A stretch of DNA of 16,342 nt from Oscillospiraceae bacterium (GTDB lineage Bacteria > Bacillota > Clostridia > Oscillospirales > Oscillospiraceae), in assembly GCA_016296635.1 (NCBI GenBank), contig JAEDIZ010000047.1, forward strand, positions 1 to 16,342. The letters are read 5' to 3'. Each line of letters begins with the position of its first letter. The first letter of the stretch is position 1. The notes below the pieces were generated by a model. It was not told where the DNA came from and did no database searches. It was given only the letters and a program-made list of their open reading frames with translations. A program made the translations under genes and the position numbers. Positions 5,799 to 13,316 of this stretch are shown piece after piece.

Positions 5799-6941
5799 AT
5801 GAAAAAGATTACCGCCATCTTTCTCGCACTCGTACTCACCCTGGGCTTGATGACAGGCTGTAGCCACAGTTCAGGAACACAGAACACCCAAGACAACACC
5901 GAGCAGCAGAATCAGCAGCAGAACACCACCGTTTCCGTTCAGAATGTAGACGAAAGCAAAAATGTCATTATTTCCTACATTCACTCCAACGCGGCAATTC
6001 AAGCCTCCGTCAGCACCGAAGAAGCAATGATCAATGCCATTAAGGCCAGGAATCTGAACTTCACGCTGGACATTCAGGATGCCACCGGCGACACCGCCAA
6101 TCTCTCGAGTATGATTGAGGACGCCGTCGCCAAAAAAGTGGACGCTATCGTCATTGATTACGCGGACCTTCGGTCCACCACCTCGTCTCTGCAGGTCGCA
6201 GCAAACGCCGGTATTCCCGTCATCACCATCGACGCCGGCGGCTATGTGCCCAACACTGTCTGCGACATCACGATGAACAACTATGAGAACGCGGGCAAGC
6301 TGGGCGTTTACACCATCAACCGTTTGGGTACGACTGGCAACGTCATTATCTTCGACCTGGACATCTCCGCAGGCGTCCGTCAGCGCTGCGCTGTGTTTGA
6401 AGCCATCCTCAGTGAAAACAGTGGCATCAAGGTCCTTGAGGACTACAATGTTGACGTGGATAAGATCCAGCAGGATACCATGGATGCCATGGAGACCTTC
6501 CTCCAGAAATACGGCATCGATGGCATAGATGCCGTCTATTGCGGCTGGGATGAGGCTGCCTATGCCGTCTCCCTGGTTCTGAAGCAGCACGGTTATACCA
6601 ACGAAGACTGCTTTGTCGTCGGTATGGACGGCCACTGGGGCTGTACCCTAGGCTATATGCAGCAGGATAAGGAATGGGCGCAGGTTGCCACAGTTGTCCA
6701 AGCCTTCGACAAGTATGGTGAGCTGACCATCGACATTATCTACAAGCTTTGTCTTATGGGCATGACGCCTGAGCAGGCCATGAATGGCCGTACCAACGCA
6801 TATGTCCGCGCACCGCTGGTCACCATCGATACGGTCGATGAACTGGAGCCCAACGTTCTGGCTGGCTATGCCAACGACTTCTACTACGGCGACTACACCA
6901 ATCCAACCGACTATGTTTTCTCCTACGAGCTTGGAGAGTAG
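5799..6941 (+). CDS. Sugar ABC transporter substrate-binding lipoprotein (RbsB/Peripla_BP_4 type)
   Basis: A 380-residue exported lipoprotein. The signal peptide (1-20) has a basic start (MKK), a hydrophobic core and a lipobox ending M18-T19-G20-C21; C21 would be lipidated. A Gln/Asn/Thr-rich spacer (about 22-50) then tethers a periplasmic-binding-protein type 1 fold: ISYIHSN strand, MIEDAVAKKVDAIVIDYAD and NAGIPVITIDAGG, a pattern typical of ribose/galactose-type binders. It captures the substrate outside the membrane for the transporter encoded next. AGGAGG (5785-5790) sits eight bases ahead of the ATG. The codons end in C more often than those of the neighbouring genes, as expected for a highly expressed protein. 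A stable hairpin follows before the ATPase gene. The ligand class is suggested only by family: a monosaccharide or sugar-like molecule, possibly a polyol or nucleoside. Confidence 0.92.
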   Translation: MKKITAIFLALVLTLGLMTGCSHSSGTQNTQDNTEQQNQQQNTTVSVQNVDESKNVIISYIHSNAAIQASVSTEEAMINAIKARNLNFTLDIQDATGDTANLSSMIEDAVAKKVDAIVIDYADLRSTTSSLQVAANAGIPVITIDAGGYVPNTVCDITMNNYENAGKLGVYTINRLGTTGNVIIFDLDISAGVRQRCAVFEAILSENSGIKVLEDYNVDVDKIQQDTMDAMETFLQKYGIDGIDAVYCGWDEAAYAVSLVLKQHGYTNEDCFVVGMDGHWGCTLGYMQQDKEWAQVATVVQAFDKYGELTIDIIYKLCLMGMTPEQAMNGRTNAYVRAPLVTIDTVDELEPNVLAGYANDFYYGDYTNPTDYVFSYELGE

Positions 6942-6987
6942 GTGTAAATACCGTTTGTCGATCCATCCCTTTATCTTCTCAATCTAA

Positions 6988-7019
6988 CCGTCAAGGGGGA
7001 GTCGCCCCCCCTTTGACGG
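6988..7019 (+). terminator. Intercistronic GC-rich hairpin after the binding-protein gene
   Basis: CCGTCAAGGGGG (6988-6999) pairs with CCCCCTTTGACGG (7007-7019) with one bulged T and a seven-base loop. No T-run follows; the next bases are GCGCAAAGGAG, the ribosome site of the ATPase gene. This suggests an mRNA-stabilising or partial-termination hairpin that keeps binding-protein mRNA in excess over the transporter mRNA, a common arrangement in sugar ABC operons. Confidence 0.7.
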
Positions 7020-7023
7020 GCGC

Positions 7024-7030
7024 AAAGGAG
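7024..7030 (+). promoter_or_regulatory. Ribosome binding site deciding the TTG start of the ABC ATPase
   Basis: AAAGGAG lies eight bases before the TTG at 7039-7041. No ATG or GTG in the same frame lies at a suitable distance, so TTG is the likely start. Confidence 0.7.
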
Positions 7031-7038
7031 AGATTTAT

Positions 7039-8535
7039 TTGCAGAAGAATATTGTATTTGCAGTAAAAAACATAAACAAGCACTTCCCAGGCGTACATGC
7101 CCTGCGGGACGTGAACTTTGAGATCAAGGCTGGTGAGATCCAGGGTCTTGTCGGGCACAACGGTGCTGGCAAATCCACTCTGGTGAAAGTAATTACCGGA
7201 AGCTATATCCCCGAAAGCGGAGAAATGTTTCTCAAGGGAGAGCCAGTCCATTTCAAAGACGCCAAGGACGCCATTGACAAAGGAATCGGCATCGTCAGTC
7301 AGGAGGGTAGCCTGATTCCGACATATAACGGCGTTGAAAATATATTCCTGGGAAACGAGATCGTAACAGCGAAGTTTGTCAAAAACCGCGTCATGGAGGA
7401 AAAAGCAACGGAGTTGGTTCGCTCTTTCGGGCTCACCATGGACTTGAGTCTTCTGGCCCAGGATCTGAGCCCTGCCAACAGAAAGCTGATCGAAATACTC
7501 AAGGTCGTCAGCAAAAGCCCCTCCATAATTATATACGATGAGCCTACTGCGGCGCTCTCCGACAAAGAGCGAAAGCTACTCTTTGACCTGATGAAAAAGC
7601 AGCGGGATATGGGCTATGGGATTATATTTATCTCACACTATATCGACGAAGTTATCGAAATGAGCGACCGGATCACAGTTATGCGAGACGGTGCCATTGT
7701 GGACACGGTGGATGGCTCTTCGGCAACCAAGGAACAGATCGTCCATCTGATGATAGACAAGGACCAGAAGAGCGAGTATATCGAAAAGCATGCCGTAATA
7801 GGCGACAAGGTCATCGAAGTATGTAATGTCTCTGAGGGGCATGTAGTCAAGGACGCCAGTTTTTATGTCCGCAGCGGCGAGGTGGTTGGCATGTTTGGAA
7901 CGGTAGGCTCCGGGCGCACTGAGCTGTTAGAAACCGTCTTCGGCGCCAACAAAATGGTGCGTGGACAGATTTTGATGGACGGCAAGCCTGTTAAGATCAA
8001 AAAAGTCCGCGACGCCATCCGACTCGGGATATGTATGATTCCGGAGGACCGGCTGACGAAAGCACTGATGCTGGATGAGAGTGTAAATGAGAATTTATCG
8101 TTACCATTTATGGAGTCCTTCTGTCGCGCAAAGTTCGTAGAGACGAAACGGGAGCGCAAGGCCGCTGAGGCCACCCGCGAGCGCTTAGGCATCCGGACTC
8201 CCAGTATCGACGTGAAGGTCAACAGCCTTTCCGGAGGCAACAAACAGAAGGTTTCCTTTGGCCGCTGGGTCAATGAGCACAACAAAACCTCCAAGCTATT
8301 TGTTTTCGATGAGCCTACGGAGGGCGTGGACGTTGGAGCCCGCGCGGAGATGTACAAGATCATTGTGGAGTTGGCCGAGCGGGGAGCGGCTTGCCTGGTG
8401 ATCTCCTCTGATATTGCGGAGATCATGGGCCTCTCCGACCGCGTCTATGTCATGCGCGATGGAGAGATTGTGGATGAGATTCACAAAGATACACCGGATC
8501 TTCAGCACACAATCCTGGCTGCATCCGTCGGTTGA
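7039..8535 (+). CDS. Sugar ABC transporter ATP-binding protein, duplicated RbsA/MglA type
   Basis: A 498-residue protein with two ABC domains, the standard length for RbsA/MglA/XylG proteins. Domain 1 has Walker A GHNGAGKS (39-46), Walker B IIIYDEP (163-169) and switch H200. Its ABC signature is divergent, LSPANRKLIE (143-152) instead of the usual LS-x-x-QQQ-type sequence. Domain 2 has the family's altered Walker A with arginine (GTVGSGRTE, 287-295), a good signature LSGGN (397-401) and Walker B LFVFDEP (420-426). It powers import through the membrane protein encoded next, in the cytoplasm at the inner face of the membrane. Translation starts at TTG. It lies 97 bp after the binding protein (hairpin between) and 16 bp before the permease gene. 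Ribose, xylose, galactose, allose or nucleoside importers all share this architecture. Confidence 0.95.
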   Translation: MQKNIVFAVKNINKHFPGVHALRDVNFEIKAGEIQGLVGHNGAGKSTLVKVITGSYIPESGEMFLKGEPVHFKDAKDAIDKGIGIVSQEGSLIPTYNGVENIFLGNEIVTAKFVKNRVMEEKATELVRSFGLTMDLSLLAQDLSPANRKLIEILKVVSKSPSIIIYDEPTAALSDKERKLLFDLMKKQRDMGYGIIFISHYIDEVIEMSDRITVMRDGAIVDTVDGSSATKEQIVHLMIDKDQKSEYIEKHAVIGDKVIEVCNVSEGHVVKDASFYVRSGEVVGMFGTVGSGRTELLETVFGANKMVRGQILMDGKPVKIKKVRDAIRLGICMIPEDRLTKALMLDESVNENLSLPFMESFCRAKFVETKRERKAAEATRERLGIRTPSIDVKVNSLSGGNKQKVSFGRWVNEHNKTSKLFVFDEPTEGVDVGARAEMYKIIVELAERGAACLVISSDIAEIMGLSDRVYVMRDGEIVDEIHKDTPDLQHTILAASVG

Positions 8536-8536
8536 T

Positions 8537-8543
8537 AGGAGAG
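8537..8543 (+). promoter_or_regulatory. Ribosome binding site deciding the permease start
   Basis: AGGAGAG directly after the ATPase stop lies eight bases before the ATG at 8552. The longer open frame that reaches back to 8414 would overlap the ATPase gene and has no such site, so 8552 is preferred. Confidence 0.75.
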
Positions 8544-8551
8544 AAAAGAGT

Positions 8552-9499
8552 ATGAAGAAAAAGAATATCAACATTACGAATTACATCACAATTATCGCGC
8601 TTGCGGTCGTCTTTATCGTATTCGCCATTGCCTCCAATCGGTTTCTGCTGCCGGAGAATCTGCTGAACATTATGAAGCAGACCTCCCTGCTGATCATTGT
8701 GGCTCTGGGCGTGACCATTGCCATGGCTGCCGGACAGTTTGACCTAGGTACTGGCAACGTGGTCTGTGTGGGTACGATCCTCAGTGCGGCGCTGATGGCT
8801 AATATGGGTTGGAGCATGGCCCCCGCCATTCTTATCAGCATCCTGGCCGGTGTAATCATCGGTATTCTGAATGCTGTGTTCACGGTCAAGGTCGGCATCC
8901 CTTCCCTGATCACCACGCTAGCTATGTCCAATTTCCTGCAGGGTGTGGCCTCCGCCATCACCAAGGGCAAATCCATTTATGGTGCCGGCATCCCCTCGAA
9001 GCTGATGGACTTCGCTGCAGGCGGCATCGGTCCCATCTCCAACCTGACCATCGTGGGCCTTCTTTTCATTGTGGGCGCCTTTCTCTTCCTGAATAAGTCT
9101 GTTTACGGACGGTATATTTATGCTTGTTCGGGCAATCCTACGGCAGCAAAGCTCTCCGGCGTCAATGTCGACTTCTGGAAGATGATGAGCATGATTCTCT
9201 GCTCTACGCTGTGCGCCATTGCTGGCGTTCTTCTGATGGCCCGCCTGGGAACGGGCAGCGCTACCGCTGGATCTGGCTACACGATGGACGCTTTGAGCGC
9301 GGTATTTATCGGCATGACCTGTATTCGTATCGGCCGTCCCAACGTCATTGGTACCATCGTAGGCGCATTCTTGGTCGCCATTCTTGAGAATGGCCTAAAC
9401 ATGCTGGGCGTTACCTATTATTTCCAGGACATGATCTCCGGCGTGGTCATGATCGCTGCAATTGCGATTACCGCCACCAGAACGGAAATCAAAGTATAA
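8552..9499 (+). CDS. Sugar ABC transporter permease (RbsC type)
   Basis: A 315-residue, strongly hydrophobic protein with eight to ten predicted membrane helices, of the BPD_transp_2 family that partners RbsA-type ATPases. The conserved GVTIAMAAGQFDLGTGNV (53-70) corresponds to the family's GGIDLSVGS segment, with G-Q-F-D in place of G-G-I-D. The later segment PTAAKLSGVNVDF...GVLLMARLGTGSATAGSGYTMDALSAVFIG matches the ATPase-coupling loop and following helices. It forms the inner-membrane channel, probably as a homodimer. The start at 8552 is chosen over an overlapping upstream ATG because of its ribosome site. The transketolase gene follows after 20 bp, so transport and catabolism are tightly coupled in one operon. 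Confidence 0.94.
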   Translation: MKKKNINITNYITIIALAVVFIVFAIASNRFLLPENLLNIMKQTSLLIIVALGVTIAMAAGQFDLGTGNVVCVGTILSAALMANMGWSMAPAILISILAGVIIGILNAVFTVKVGIPSLITTLAMSNFLQGVASAITKGKSIYGAGIPSKLMDFAAGGIGPISNLTIVGLLFIVGAFLFLNKSVYGRYIYACSGNPTAAKLSGVNVDFWKMMSMILCSTLCAIAGVLLMARLGTGSATAGSGYTMDALSAVFIGMTCIRIGRPNVIGTIVGAFLVAILENGLNMLGVTYYFQDMISGVVMIAAIAITATRTEIKV

Positions 9500-9519
9500 T
9501 CAAATAGGGGGAAAAACAT

Positions 9520-10359
9520 ATGTTGACAAATCAGCAGCTTGCGGATTTGAGGCACTTTTCGACTCAAATTCGCTACGGGGCGCTCTTGGCCATCAATTCT
9601 TCCGGCTTCGGACATGTGGGAGGCAGCCTTTCCATGGCGGACCTCATTAGCGTCCTGTATGGCCATGTAATGAAATATGATCCCGCGGATCCAAAGATGG
9701 AGACACGCGATTGGCTGATCACATCCAAAGGCCACGCCGGGCCGGCGGTCTATGCAGCGCTCGCGGCAAAGGGCTTCTTCCCGGAGGAGTGGCTCCTCAC
9801 CATGAATCAGCCCGATACCCGGCTACCGAGCCATACTGACCGGAATCTTACTCCCGGCATTGATATGACGACTGGCTCGCTGGGCCAGGGACTATCAACG
9901 GCGGTGGGCGTGGCGCTGGCGTTCAAGATAGATCACAAGCCGAACCGGGTGTTCTGCATCGTCGGTGACGGCGAATCTCAGGAGGGCCAGATTTGGGAGG
10001 CCGCCATGTATGCCGCCCAGCAGAGGCTGGGAAATCTGACCGTTTTTATTGATGATAACGGTATGCAGATTGACGGAACAACGGCGTTTATCAACAACAT
10101 GGAAGATTATGTGGCACGGTTCAAAGGCTTCAACTGGGATGCTGTAGCAGTGGACGGACACGACTATGATGCGCTGAACGAAGCGATCGAACGCGCGGCA
10201 CTGATTCCGGATAAGCCCAGCGCCATCATTATGCACACAATCAAGGGAAAAGGATGGGACCATGCTGAGAAGTTGGGTATTGCCTGTCACAGCATGCATC
10301 TGCATCCCGGCGATCTGGATGAGATTCTAGCAAAGCTCCGAACAGAGCTGGGCGAATAA
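9520..10359 (+). CDS. Transketolase, N-terminal (TPP-binding) subunit
   Basis: A 279-residue subunit equal to the N-terminal third-plus of a full transketolase. Visible motifs are GHVGGSLS (31-38, for the usual GHPGGSLS), SKGHAGPAVYA (69-79), TGSLGQGLS (118-126), the thiamine-diphosphate motif beginning GDGE (149-152) and ending at N180, and IKGKG near the end. It binds the diphosphate and magnesium end of TPP. With the separate C-terminal subunit next door it forms an enzyme transferring two-carbon ketol units between a ketose and an aldose. AGGGGGAA lies ahead of the ATG at 9520. Embedded between a sugar permease and dehydrogenases, it is likely dedicated to this pathway rather than the housekeeping pentose-phosphate enzyme; phosphorylated or free sugars are both possible substrates. 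Confidence 0.94.
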   Translation: MLTNQQLADLRHFSTQIRYGALLAINSSGFGHVGGSLSMADLISVLYGHVMKYDPADPKMETRDWLITSKGHAGPAVYAALAAKGFFPEEWLLTMNQPDTRLPSHTDRNLTPGIDMTTGSLGQGLSTAVGVALAFKIDHKPNRVFCIVGDGESQEGQIWEAAMYAAQQRLGNLTVFIDDNGMQIDGTTAFINNMEDYVARFKGFNWDAVAVDGHDYDALNEAIERAALIPDKPSAIIMHTIKGKGWDHAEKLGIACHSMHLHPGDLDEILAKLRTELGE

Positions 10360-10375
10360 GAAAGGAGCCAGGAAG

Positions 10376-11347
10376 ATGAGTTATAAAGTTTCGGACAATC
10401 ACGGCAAAGAGGCGATCTCTCTCGTGGGTGCCTATGCGGAAGAGATTAAGGCCATCATGGCGGAGGATCGGGATGTAGTTCAGATCGAGGCGGACCTTGG
10501 CGCCTGCCTGCTGGGTGGACCAGACGGCGTGTGGAGCCTTCCTGAGGGGCAGATCTTTGACGTAGGCATTCAGGAAGCCAATATGGTCGGCGTGGCCTGC
10601 GGCATGTCCGTTGCGGGGAAAAAGCCCTTTGTGCATTCCTTTGCGCCGTTTGTAGCCAGAAGAGCCAATGATGTCATCGCCATTTCCGGTTGTTACAACC
10701 GGGCAAATGTAAAAATGATCGGCACGGATCCTGGTATTTTTAATGCCAACTGCGGCGGCACGCACACCTGCTATGAGGATATCGGTGTGCTTCGCTCCAT
10801 TCACAATCTCACGATCATCGATATCGCCGATTCCGCCATGCTGCGGAATCTGATGTGGCAGCTGGCAAAGCTGGATGGGATGGTCTACATCCGGATGGCC
10901 AGAAAGAATGTGGAGAAAATCTATGAGGTGGGTTCATCGTTTACCATCGGCAAAGCCAACCTCCTTCGCGAAGGCAGGGATGTGACCATCTTCTCAAGCG
11001 GCGGAATGCTTGGCGAATGCTTCCGGGCGGCAGCCTTGTTGGAGGCCGAGGGAATCTCTGCGCGAATCGTGGACCTGTTCACCATCAAGCCGATCGACAC
11101 GGAGATGATTGTGCGCTGCGGAAAAGAGACTGGCGCCTTTGTCACGGTGGACAACCACAATGTGCTGGGCGGCCTTGGAAGCGCCGTCTGTGACGTGGTA
11201 GGCGAGGAAATCCCGGTTCCGGTGGAAAAAATCGGGCTGCGTGAGAAGTTTGCCGAGGTTGGTACGGTCGATTCGTTGAAAAAAGCTTTCCATATGACGG
11301 CCGAAGACATTGCTAGGGCTGCGAAGCGGGCAATTTCCAGGAAGTGA
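10376..11347 (+). CDS. Transketolase, C-terminal (pyrimidine-binding) subunit
   Basis: A 323-residue partner of the preceding gene. FDVGIQEANMVGVACGM (61-77) contains the glutamate (E67) that activates the TPP aminopyrimidine; the usual GIAEQNM is GIQEANM here. GTDPGIFNANCGGTHTCYEDIGVLRSI matches the split-transketolase segment GTDPG..A..NGGTHM.FED, and the C-terminal transketolase domain follows (GRDVTIFSSGGMLGECFRAA, then the VTVDNHNVLGGLGSAV strand). An AGGAG-type site (AAAGGAGCC) precedes the ATG, 16 bp after the first subunit. It acts in the cytoplasm as a heterotetramer with the N-terminal subunit. Deoxyxylulose-phosphate synthase and pyruvate dehydrogenase E1-beta share the fold but fit the motifs less well. 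No transaldolase or pentose-phosphate isomerase is encoded nearby. Confidence 0.93.
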   Translation: MSYKVSDNHGKEAISLVGAYAEEIKAIMAEDRDVVQIEADLGACLLGGPDGVWSLPEGQIFDVGIQEANMVGVACGMSVAGKKPFVHSFAPFVARRANDVIAISGCYNRANVKMIGTDPGIFNANCGGTHTCYEDIGVLRSIHNLTIIDIADSAMLRNLMWQLAKLDGMVYIRMARKNVEKIYEVGSSFTIGKANLLREGRDVTIFSSGGMLGECFRAAALLEAEGISARIVDLFTIKPIDTEMIVRCGKETGAFVTVDNHNVLGGLGSAVCDVVGEEIPVPVEKIGLREKFAEVGTVDSLKKAFHMTAEDIARAAKRAISRK

Positions 11348-11433
11348 TTGCTTTTGTCCACTGACAGAAGGCTTCTGGGCTCTGTAGGGTGCTTTTATAG
11401 AAATGAATGTCATATTTGCAACAGGAGGACAAC
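11348..11433 (+). other. Intercistronic gap with weak stem-loop
   Basis: Between the transketolase and the SDR genes, CAC-TG-ACAGA (about 11360-11369) can pair with TCTGT-AGG-GTG, followed by CTTTTAT. This is an interrupted stem with a short T-run, possibly a partial terminator lowering expression of the dehydrogenase genes. Pairing is weak and the call is tentative. Confidence 0.25.
11423..11428 (+). promoter_or_regulatory. Ribosome binding site deciding the SDR start
   Basis: AGGAGG lies five bases before the ATG at 11434. The in-frame ATG at 11407 has no such site and would place this motif inside the coding sequence. Confidence 0.75.
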
Positions 11434-12258
11434 ATGTTAATACCGCAAACCATAAATGAAATGCGAACTGTCGAACAGATGCTCTCCATGAAGGGAAAGG
11501 TCTTCCTGGTGACAGGTGCCGCCGGCGGAATAGGGCGTGCCACGGCAACGGCGTTTGCCCAGATGGGAGCGCGGGTTGCGCTAATGGATATTCCTGCGCA
11601 AGCAGAGAAACTAGAAGCGCTGAGCGCTCTGTTGGAGACACTGTATGGCTGCGAATGTATCTGGGTGACCGGTGATATCTCCGACCCTGTGTCAGTGGAC
11701 CATTTTCTGGAAGAGATACTTTCCAGGTTCGGGACGATAGATATCGTGCACAATAACGCAGGAATCGGCGTATGGCCAGACAACGCGGACATTTCCCCGG
11801 AGGCGTGGGAAATGATATGTAAAATCAATCTTTCTGGGTCTTTCTACGTGGCAAGGGCTTGCGGAAGAATCATGAGTGCGCAGGGAAAGCGCGGTTCTGT
11901 CGTCACGACGGCCTCAGTTTCGGCAACCATTGTAAACACGGGACCGGGATATGCCGCCACAAAAGCGGGCGTTAAGCAGATGAGCGCCGCATTGGCCATG
12001 GAGTATGCGGAGAGTGGGATCCGGTTCAACACGGTTTCTTACGGCTATATCGTATCCGGAATGCATAAGGCAGCTGGCGATGACGCTGCGGTTGAGGCGC
12101 TCTATGCAGACATGATCCGCAAGACGCCTATGGGAAGAATCGGAAATCTGGACGAGGTCGTCGGGGCCGTAATTTACTTAGGAAGCGAACTGGCCTCTTT
12201 CCAGACGGGCACAGATATCCTTGTTGACGGCGGGATCAGTATTGGTCGATTGAAATGA
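11434..12258 (+). CDS. Short-chain dehydrogenase/reductase (SDR), sugar/polyol type
   Basis: A 274-residue classical SDR. It has the NAD(P)-binding TGAAGGIG (27-34), an acidic residue after the second strand (ALMDIP, D52) that favours NAD over NADP, HNNAGIG (106-112), N132, and the catalytic Y173-A-A-T-K177. The active-site serine is probably S161, 12 residues before the tyrosine, one fewer than usual. FQTGTDILVDGG is the normal C-terminal signature. It oxidises a secondary alcohol of a sugar or polyol, or reduces the matching ketone, in the cytoplasm. The start is set by AGGAGG at 11423. The next dehydrogenase begins immediately after it. Family relatives include sorbitol, arabitol, gluconate 5- and ketose dehydrogenases; the sequence alone does not separate these. 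Confidence 0.93.
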   Translation: MLIPQTINEMRTVEQMLSMKGKVFLVTGAAGGIGRATATAFAQMGARVALMDIPAQAEKLEALSALLETLYGCECIWVTGDISDPVSVDHFLEEILSRFGTIDIVHNNAGIGVWPDNADISPEAWEMICKINLSGSFYVARACGRIMSAQGKRGSVVTTASVSATIVNTGPGYAATKAGVKQMSAALAMEYAESGIRFNTVSYGYIVSGMHKAAGDDAAVEALYADMIRKTPMGRIGNLDEVVGAVIYLGSELASFQTGTDILVDGGISIGRLK

Positions 12259-12264
12259 AGGAGG
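12258..12264 (+). promoter_or_regulatory. Ribosome binding site deciding the start of the first zinc dehydrogenase
   Basis: AAGGAGG lies five bases before the ATG at 12270. A second in-frame ATG at 12255 overlaps the SDR stop codon (ATGA) but has no ribosome site of its own except translational coupling, so 12270 is preferred. Confidence 0.65.
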
Positions 12265-12269
12265 TCGGA

Positions 12270-13316
12270 ATGAAGGAGAACTTGAGTTTTTTTGTAACAC
12301 CGGAGCACACGAGTTATTTTGAAGCCGGCGAGATTCCTGTACCAAAGGAAGATGAAGTCGTTGTCAAAACCATGGTCACAGGAATCTGCGGCTCAGATAT
12401 ACACTTTTATTTGGAGGGAAAAGTCGGCGCTTTTGCACTGACAAAGCCCTATATTCCGGGACATGAGTCGTCCGGCATCATCCACGCAGTGGGGGCGAAG
12501 GTAACGCGTTTCCGGGTCGGTCAGCGTGTGATTGTGGAGCCTGGTATTCCCTGCCGGGTATGCAGAAACTGTGTGGAAGGCCGGTATAATCTCTGCGAAA
12601 GCTACGTTTTCATGTCCGGGCCTACCGCTGACGGGACGTTCAGACGCTATTTCCCCATCCGCGCAGACATGCTTCACTGCATGCCAGACGAGATGAGCTT
12701 TGAAAAGGGCGCACTTGTTGAGCCGTTGGCGGTGGCAGTGCATATCCTGAAGCGTGCAGGTTCCGTCGTCGGCAAGACCATCGCCATTTTTGGAATTGGG
12801 CCGATTGGGCTTCTTGTTGGAATGACGGCGAAAGCGCTGGGGTGCGGAAAGGTCATTTGCATTGACATTAATCCGGATCGACTGCAAGTTGCCCGGGCAT
12901 GCTGTGCAGACGTTGTGATCAATAGTATAGAAGAGACACCCTGGGAGAATGCTGCGGATGTTGTTTTTGAGACGGCAGGCTCCCCTGTGACAGTGGCGCA
13001 AGCCTTCAGGACTGCGGCGCCGGGCGGCACAATTGTGCAGGTCGGATGGCTCAAAAAGGATACTGCCGAGATTGATACCTCACTTTTACTGGCAAAGGAA
13101 TTGAATTACGTCGCTTCCTATAACTACGCCAATGACTTCCCTGCGGCAATTGAATTGCTAAACAGCGGCCGTGTGAATGCGGAGCGAATCGTGTCGCATA
13201 GATTTGCCTTTGAAAACACGGATGAAGCAATTGCGTATACGGCAAACAATCCGAAGGATGTACTGAAGACCCTGGTGACCTATGATATGGGGGAAGAGAA
13301 CGGAGGAGACGTATGA
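12270..13316 (+). CDS. Zinc-dependent medium-chain dehydrogenase, sorbitol/xylitol dehydrogenase-like
   Basis: A 348-residue MDR protein. The catalytic zinc site is C40 (GICGSDIHFY), H65 and E66 (PGHESSG), with E151 (VEPLAVAVH). Four structural-zinc cysteines are present: C95, C98, C101 and C109 (CRVCRNCVEGRYNLC). The coenzyme-binding turn is GIGPIG (175-180), with D199 ending the second strand (CIDINPDRL), which indicates NAD. The segment CVEGRYNLC...GTFRRYF and the GALVEPLAVAVH helix are the pattern of polyol dehydrogenases of the sorbitol/xylitol type. It likely oxidises a polyol to a ketose in the cytoplasm. It starts 11 bp after the SDR stop (or overlaps it if 12255 is used) and ends overlapping the next ATG by four bases (ATGA), so the three dehydrogenases are translationally coupled. 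Confidence 0.94.
   Translation: MKENLSFFVTPEHTSYFEAGEIPVPKEDEVVVKTMVTGICGSDIHFYLEGKVGAFALTKPYIPGHESSGIIHAVGAKVTRFRVGQRVIVEPGIPCRVCRNCVEGRYNLCESYVFMSGPTADGTFRRYFPIRADMLHCMPDEMSFEKGALVEPLAVAVHILKRAGSVVGKTIAIFGIGPIGLLVGMTAKALGCGKVICIDINPDRLQVARACCADVVINSIEETPWENAADVVFETAGSPVTVAQAFRTAAPGGTIVQVGWLKKDTAEIDTSLLLAKELNYVASYNYANDFPAAIELLNSGRVNAERIVSHRFAFENTDEAIAYTANNPKDVLKTLVTYDMGEENGGDV

Noticed and set aside
5871..6635. Minus-strand open frame of 254 codons opposite the binding-protein gene
   Set aside because: It is a shadow of the C-ending codon bias of the binding-protein gene, with low-complexity Val/Asp/Gly content and no start signals.
8414..8551. Longer N-terminus for the permease starting inside the ATPase gene
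   Set aside because: The extra 46 residues are non-hydrophobic, out of keeping with the family, and overlap the ATPase; the AGGAGAG site supports 8552.
9520..11347. Sulfoquinovose-transketolase (sulfo-TK) cluster
   Set aside because: A split transketolase is shared, but no sulfo-sugar isomerases or sulfonate exporter genes are present here.
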